A DNA stretch of 64,000 nt from Phragmites australis (lineage: Eukaryota; Streptophyta; Magnoliopsida; Poales; Poaceae), in assembly GCF_958298935.1 (NCBI RefSeq), contig NC_084925.1, forward strand, positions 12,459,001 through 12,523,000, written 5' to 3'. Within the stretch, counting starts at the first letter, position 1; every line of letters starts with the position of its first letter. Made by a program: the position numbers and the translations under genes. Shown here in pieces: positions 57,481 to 64,000 of this stretch. The notes below the pieces were generated by a model that saw only the letters and a program-made list of their open reading frames with translations, was not told where the DNA came from and made no database searches.

Positions 57481-60400
57481 GTCGTGCACGTATTCTTGTA
57501 ATTGGACCTTGTATGATTTGAGGATTATTAATGATATTGATTGTATCCGAAGGAGCCATGGGCTCATCATCCTTCCCCTCTTGAATTGGAGTCGTCCTAG
57601 ACTCAAGCTAGTCTTCTCCCAAGTAGGTCTTCAAATCTGAAATGTTAAATGTGAGACTAACCCTAAAATCTACAGGTAGGTCCAATTTGTATGCATTGTC
57701 ATTGATTATCTAGATTATCTTAAATGGTCCATCAGCTCTAGACATCAACTTTGATTTTCTTAGTTCTGGAAACCTATCCTTCCTAAAATGCAACCAAACT
57801 AAATCACCCGGTTCAAATTTTATTTCCTTTCTACCTTTACTTCCAGGAATCCTATACTTTTCAGTCATGCTCTCTATATTCTTTTTAGTTGTTTCATGCA
57901 ACTTAAAAATAAATTCAGCACGTTTCTTAGCATCTAAATTAAGTCTTTCAAAAGTAGGCAAATGTAGCAAATCAATAGGAGCACGGGGATTAAATCCATA
58001 CACTACCTGGAATAGACTTACCTTAGTGGTGGAGTGTACCGACCTATTGTAGGAAAATTCAATATGCGGTAAACACTTTTCCCACATCCTCAAGTTTTTC
58101 TTTAGAACAGTCCGTAACATGGTCGATCATATACGGTTGACAACATATGTTTGACTGTCGGGGAGATGACACGTAGTACAAAACAGCAGCTTCATCCCTA
58201 ATTTATTCCAAAGTGATCTCCAAAAGTGACTCAAAAACTTTATGTCATGATCCGAGACGATAGTATTAGGCACTCCATGTAGTCGAAAGATTTCCTAAAA
58301 AACAAATCAGCTATGTTTGTAGCATTATCGCTTTTGTGATAAGGTATAAAATGTGTTATTTTAGAAAATATATCCACAAATATAAATATGCTCTCCCTCC
58401 CCCTCATTGTCCTAGGTAGTCCTAAAATAAAATCCATAGAAATATTCTCCTATGGTGCACTAGGAACAGGAAGAGGCATGTAAAAACCATGTGGATTCAA
58501 GCGAGACTTAGTTTTATTACAAGTGGTGCATCGGGACACGTAGCGTTCGATATCTTGTCTCATCTTTGGCTAAAAGAAGTGGGTGGCCAGCACATCTTTA
58601 GTCTTCTTTGTTCTAAAATGTACCATCAATCCTCCTCCATGCGCCTCCGATAATAACAAAAGACGAACTCAGCTAGCTGGAATGCATAGCTTATTAGCAT
58701 GATAGAGCAATCCTTCATTCAGCACATATTTATTTCATGTTTTCCCTTTTTAACAATGTTGAAGCACTTCTTTAAAATCCAAATCAGCAGCATATAAGTC
58801 CTTAATGATCTCTAAACCAAAAATATTATGATCAAGTTGACATAACATGGTATAACGCCTAGAAATGCATTAGCAATCACATTGTCCTTTCCTTTCTTAT
58901 GTTTTATGACATATGGAAAAGACTCAATAAATTCGATCCATTTAGCATGTCGTTTATTCAATTTAGCTTGACTCCTAATATGTTTCAGCGATTCATGATT
59001 AGAATGTATAACAAATTCTTTAGGCCATAGATAATGTTGCCAAGTTTCAAGCACATGAACTAAAGCATACAATTCTTTATCATAAGTGGAATAATTCAGA
59101 CTTGGCCCACTTAATTTCTTGCTGAAATAAGCAACAGGTTTACCTTCTTGAATTAACGAATCTCCAATTCCAATCCCGCTAGCATCACATTCTAGCTCAA
59201 AGGTCTTACGAAAATCAAGGAGTTGAAGTAAAGGAGCACGGGTAAGTTTCTTTTTCAACAACTTGAATGCTTTTTCTTGTGTAGGTCATCATTTGAAAAC
59301 CACTCCTTTCTTCATCAGTTCATTCAATGGGGGCAGTAATGGTGTTAAAATTCCGCACAAAACGCTGATAGAAACCCGCAAGACCATGAAAGCTTCTCAC
59401 TTGAGTAACAGTATTAGGGGTTGGCCAGCTCTTTATGGCTTTAATTTTTACTTTATCCACTTCTATTCCTTGTGGGGTAACAACATAGCCAAGAAAAGAG
59501 ACTCGATCCATACAAAAGATGCACTTTTCAAGGCTACCGAACAAATGTGCATCTCTCAAGGCATTAAAAACAGCACATAGGTGATCAAAGTGTGACTTAT
59601 GTGACTAGCTATAAATCAAGATATCATCAAAGTATACTACCACAAATCTTCCAATGAAAGCACGTAAAACTTCATTCATCAATCGTATGAAAGTAGTAGG
59701 TGCATTACTTAACCCAAAAGACATTACTAACCACTCATACAAACCAAACTTAGTTCTAAACGCAGTTTTTCATTCATCTCCAAGTTTCATTCTAATTTGG
59801 TGGTATCCACTTCACAAGTCAATTTTAATGAAAATTATAGAACCACTCAACTCATCAAGCATATCATCTAACCTAAGGATAGGGTGATGATATCATATAG
59901 TAATATTGTTAATAGTTCTACAATCAACACACATACACCAACTACTGTCTTTCTTAGGAACCAAAAGAACAAGAACAACACAAGGACTAAGACTTTCTCG
60001 TACGTACCCGCGATCCAAAAGGTCTTTGACTTGTCGCTGAATTTTCTTAGTCTCTTCCGGGTTGGTCCTATATGCAGCACAGTTTGGCAAAGTTGCTCTC
60101 GGAATCCGATCAATTTGATGTTCTATCCCTCGAATTGGTGATAATCCTGGGGGAATTTCAGTTTGAAATACATCCAAAAACTCCTGCAAAAGGTTAGCAA
60201 CAGTAGGAGGCAAAGAGCTAGATATCTTCTCGAGCGAAACTAAAATCTCTTTGCATATCAAAGCATAGCATGGTAGCTTATTAGCATAAATTTCAGCAAG
60301 ATCAGATTTAGTAGCAAGCATAACACACCCTTTCAGTCTAATTCCATCGGACTTAGAAGTTGTTGTTGCTTTCTTCTTTTTGGGTGGAAAAACTTTTTTC

Positions 60401-60716
60401 GCTACTTGCTGATTTTCAGATTCATTCTCAAACTCTTTTCTCTTATTTTCAGCTATCTCTTGTTCACATTTCACAACTTCAGCAGGGGTTAAAGGTTGAA
60501 ATGTCATTTTCTTTCCTTTATGCATAAGGGTGTACTTATTACTTCTACCATGATGTGTTGCATCAGTATCAAACTCCTGTGGTTGTCCTAACAAAAGTGA
60601 ACATGCTTGCATGGGCACTACATCGAAATTAGTATAATCATGGTATGAACCAATAGAAAAATGCACTCTAGCTGTTTGCATTACCTTCACCTTACCACTG
60701 TTGTTGAATCATGTAC
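57481..60716 (-). pseudogene. Ty3/gypsy pol: protease-RT (copy A), RNase H, integrase (degenerate)
   Basis: Read leftwards from 60716: protease-end and linker (IGSYHDYTNFDVVPMQA, VFPPKKKKATTT), RT start (VRESLSPCVVLVLLVPKKDS), the RT catalytic YFDDILIYS near 59620 followed by a stop, [17 protein letters not shown] (59320-59559), then RNase H (58812-59261: [29 protein letters not shown]). Integrase follows: [18 protein letters not shown] (58240-58437), then HIEFSYNRSVHSTTK and PGDLVWLHFRKDRFPELRKSK (57710-58120). Numerous stops and frameshifts mean no polyprotein could be made. RT copies RNA into DNA and integrase inserts it in living relatives. Confidence 0.85.
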
Positions 60717-62107
60717 GTGCGCTGACTTGGGCAATGGTGCTGAAATCCCACACAAATCGTCGAAAGAAACCTGCAAGACCATGAAAGCTTCTTACTTGAG
60801 TAACAGTCTCAGGGGGTCTGCCAGCTCTTTATGGCTTCAATTTTTGCTTCATTCACCTCTATTCCCTGTGGAGTAACAATATAGCCAAGAAAAGAAACTC
60901 GATCCGTGCAAAAGGTGCACTTTTCGAGGTTACTGAACAAACGTGCATCTCTCAAAGTATTAAAAACAGTACGTAACTGATCGAAGTGTTGTTCTGGTGA
61001 CTTGCTGTAAATCAAGATATCATCAAAATAAACGACCACAAATCTTCTAATGAAAGCACATAATATTTCGTTCATCAATCGCATGAAAGTACTAGGTGCA
61101 TTAGTTAACCCAAAAGGCATTACTAACCATTCATACAAACCAAAGTTTCAAAAGCAGTTTTCCATTCATCTCCAAGTTTTATTCTAATATGGTGGTATCC
61201 GCTTCGCAAGTCAATTTTAGAGAAAATTATAGAACCACTCAATTCATCAAGCATGTCATCTAACATAGGGATATGGTGATGATATCTGATAGTAATATTA
61301 TTGATGGCTCTACAATCAACACACATACGCCAACTACCATTTTTCTTAGGAACCAAAAGAACGGGAACAACACAAGGGCTAAGACTTTCTCGTACATACT
61401 CACGGTCCAAAAGGTCTTGGACTTGTCGCTGAATTTCCTTAGTCTCTTCCGGAATCGTCCTATATGCAGTACGGTTTAGCAAAGTTGCTCTCGGAATCAA
61501 ATCAAATTGATGCTCAATCGCTCGAATAGGTGGTAATCCCGGGGGTACCGCAGCTGGAAATACATCCACAAACTCCTGCAAAAGGTTAGCAACAGCAGGA
61601 GGCAAAGAGGTAGATATATTCTTAAGTGAAACTAAAGCATCTTTGCATATCAAAAAAGCATAGCATGGTAGCTCATTATCACAAGTTTTAGCAAGGTTAG
61701 ATTTAGTGGCAAGCATAACACACCCTTTCAGTTTAACTCCATCGGACTTAGAAGTTGTTGTTGCTTTCTCCTTTTTGGGTGGAAAAACTTTTTTCGCTAC
61801 TTGCTGATTTTTAGATTCATTATCAAGCTCTTTTCTCTTATTTTCAGCTATCTTTTGTTCACAATTCATAATTTCAGTAGGGGTTAAAGGTAGAAAAGTT
61901 ATTTTCTTTCCTTTATGCATAAGGGTGTACTTATTACTTCTACCATGATGTGTTGCATCAGTATCAAACTCCCATGGTCATCCTAGCAAAAGAGAGCATG
62001 CTTGCATGGGAACTACATCAAATTCAGCACAATCATGGTATGAACCAATAGAAAAATGCACCCTAGCTGCTTGCATTATCTTCACCTTACCGCTATTGCT
62101 CAACCAC
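59330..62107. repeat. 1395-bp tandem duplication inside gypsy pol
   Basis: Landmarks recur at a constant offset: GGTATGAACCAATAGAAAAATG begins at 60642 and 62037, and the AAGACCATGAAAGCTTCT phrase near 59382 recurs near 60777. The copies differ at many positions, so the duplication is not recent or it joined two different elements. Confidence 0.85.
60725..62107 (-). pseudogene. Ty3/gypsy pol: duplicated protease-RT segment (copy B)
   Basis: Minus-strand frames 61123-61920 and 60809-61138 hold the same protease-linker-RT segment as copy A: KVFPPKKEKATTT, LPCYAFLICKD, VRESLSPCVVPVLLVPKK, FSKIDLRSGYHHIRI, a frame break, then [20 protein letters not shown] and [11 protein letters not shown]. Copy B is better preserved than copy A. 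The segment then stops near [13 protein letters not shown] and restarts at the protease of copy A, with no RNase H between them. Confidence 0.85.
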
Positions 62108-63539
62108 AAAAGTCCTTAACTATGAGAAACATCTGAAATAGATTAAAGCGTTGTAACTGTTTCACTTGCTTCATTTGAGTACTTAACACTCGCTCCACAA
62201 TGAGTGTCCTATAATTCTCTGTAGCAGCTGCACTCAATTCTTCCTCATGGTCAATATCCGTCTCAAGTTCGTCCTCTTTACCTGAAAGGTTAGCTGCAAG
62301 AGCATATTCATCCTCAACATCACTAGTACTTACATATCCACTGTCCTCTGTTGCAATGTATGCTCGCTAACTTGAGCAATCCTTCATGACGTGGCTCATT
62401 CCCATACATCGGTACCATACAATCCCGGTCGATCGTCCTGTAGAGACAACAAAAGAAGAGCTCTTGGCTGGACCCTGCACACTTACGGATTTGCTTACGT
62501 CAGGAGTGTGTGACGGTGTTGAGGGTACTGCTAAATGCGCCCTACTCAAGAAGGGGACAACAGAACGTGAAGCTGAATATGGGGCTATTTTGTCTTGACC
62601 CAGCGTTGATTTTGAATAAGTTGAGCTTCCAAAATTATTTCTTGGCCTCTGTTGTCGTCCCTGCAATTCTTTTTCTGCCAAACACGCAAGTTGGAACAAT
62701 CTAGGAACACTATCATATTCTTCGTAATCAACTATGTCCTGAATTTCACGTCTTAACCCTCCATAAAAGCATATCATTGCAGCCTCTTCATCCTCAATAA
62801 TATCACAACGCAACATACTAATTTGTAGCTCCTGATAATATTCTTCTACGGATCTATCACCTTGGTTTAAGCGCTACAATTTCTTATGCAAATCACGTTT
62901 AAAAGAGGGTAGAACAAATCTGTTACGCATAGCAACCTTTAAAGCATTCCATGTCGTAGGCGCTAATCCATCGATGCAAACTCTATTCCACCAGATGATT
63001 GCAAAATCTTTAAATTCACTAGTGGCTTTCCTAACTCTATGCACTTCAGGAATCAAATGAGCAATAAACTCCTGTTTGTTCGTCATCTCCCAATCTAAAT
63101 ACCTTTCAGCATCATAAGCAACCGCAAAAGATGGTATAGTAAACTTAACCTTATCAAATGGATCATCATTAACACGTGGGTTACATTGCTGAAAATCATT
63201 ACCTCTCATACCTTGACGGTTGAAGTTCAATCGATTCCGTTGTCATGTATCAAGGGCGTCACGTTCTTACCTCAAAATTTCTTCATCCACGACGGACTCC
63301 TATTGTTCATGAGCTGCAACATGAGGATCCAGTCGACCATTGTTTGGCAGCAGATTAACCAATCGATCAAAGCGTGTATTGAGTATTACAATGCTTTCAT
63401 TGAGTCGTTGCAATGCGGTATTGGTTCCCACAAGCTTCTTGTCAATGCTGTTACTAATAGTTTGCTGATGATCATCCAACAACATTTTGAGTTCTTCTCT
63501 CAAAACAAACTCTTTCACATCCGATGTTTCACCTGCCAT
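62108..63539 (-). pseudogene. Ty3/gypsy gag (degenerate)
   Basis: The start at 63539 gives MAGETSDVKEFVLREELKML with a helical N terminus (63300-63539). After stops near 63240-63290 the frame continues with the retrotransposon gag core (62874-63230: VKFTIPSFAVAYDAERYLDW, FAIIWWNRVCIDG, LKVAMRNRFVLPSFKRDL), a stop after HKKL, and SVEEYYQELQISMLRC with EEAAMICFYGGLRREIQDIV (62367-62830). The zinc knuckle reads WYRCMGMSHVMKDC, with Trp in place of the first Cys, so the metal site is lost. It ends in an acidic tail (DVEDEYALAANLSGKEDEL). Confidence 0.8.
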
Positions 63540-64000
63540 GGTTAGTAGTAGACAGAAGATAACAAAAGATATTATCCCTATCGACTACTAGGTAGTGGAG
63601 GTGGAGTCACACACTTTCAAGCGTCTCACCATACTCTTGCAAGTGTTCTTACCATACACAGCAGTTGGCACAACTGGTGGCTGGTTCGTGATACTTTATC
63701 GGGTGCGAGTGAGATAGTTGCAAGGGGAGAAACCGTTCTGATCGAGAGAATGTGTAGCTTGGACAGGCAATATTTAGTAGCAAGAAATAGCAATAATTGA
63801 AATCAGATTAGCAAAGCTAAATAAAAGTCCACAATACTCGTTACAGTTGCTGGCCTGAACATGTTCCTAGAACTAGCTCAAGCAAGCCGAAAACTATAAT
63901 AGACACTAGCACAATGGAACAAAATTTGCAATGCAAACTGATTCCTTTTTTTTTTAATTATCTCTCTCTTTTCTTGCACTCTTTGCTTTTTCTCTTTTTT
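63540..64000 (-). other. 5' leader of the gypsy element
   Basis: Sequence upstream of gag on the minus strand. No primer-binding site or LTR start was recognised before the window ends. It ends in a CT/T-rich tract (63945-64000). No gene is seen. Confidence 0.5.

Overview
The window is nuclear DNA from a flowering plant, almost certainly a grass and perhaps a panicoid one. The grounds are the nested LTR-retrotransposon and CACTA landscape, the TE family types, and one intact gene with monocot-like exon sizes. I see no prokaryotic or organellar features. About 85% of the window can be assigned to transposable elements.

Layout. 1-447: 3' part of an LTR. 1395-5078: a fold-back Mutator-like element (9-bp target duplication) with a gag-only Copia element (1803-4570) inserted beside its palindrome centre. 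5474-13234, minus strand: the only host gene I can support, a complete nine-exon, 380-residue bHLH transcription factor of the bHLH112/bHLH123/bHLH68 type. Its introns carry a small CACTA element, a Stowaway MITE, other MITE-like repeats and CT microsatellites. 13819-about 33065: an old minus-strand CACTA element split by a 16.2-kb plus-strand CACTA element (15116-31329, TSD GGA). The younger element carries TNP2, a 90-residue viroplasmin/RNase H1-N-like small ORF with a C-terminal hydrophobic segment, and a TnpA/Ulp1-like gene. Two solo LTRs (21563-23276 and 27728-30706) are nested in it with perfect 5-bp TSDs.

33820-34351: a TRIM-like LTR pair. 34360-46180: a minus-strand Tat-like Ty3/gypsy relic with an antisense ORF on the plus strand, cut by a 4-kb solo LTR (36571-40532) and carrying a 473-bp tandem duplication. 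46184-46558: a CACTA end with a tRNA-like module. 46559-48619: sequence without a recognised gene, holding one MITE. 48620-52439: a second gag-only Copia element (minus). 52808-54491: a solo LTR of the same family on the plus strand, inside a hAT-like MITE. 54528-56400: no recognised gene, with one CpG-rich patch. 56690-63539: a minus-strand Ty3/gypsy element whose protease-RT segment is tandemly duplicated with a 1395-bp period.

Functionally, the bHLH gene should encode a nuclear regulator. Everything else is transposon coding sequence, mostly with in-frame stops. The best candidates for new biology are the membrane-anchored viroplasmin-like ORF inside the CACTA element, the CACTA-in-CACTA insertion at the same gene, the fold-back MULE, the dyad arrays in the LTRs, and the way repeats press on the splice sites of the bHLH gene.
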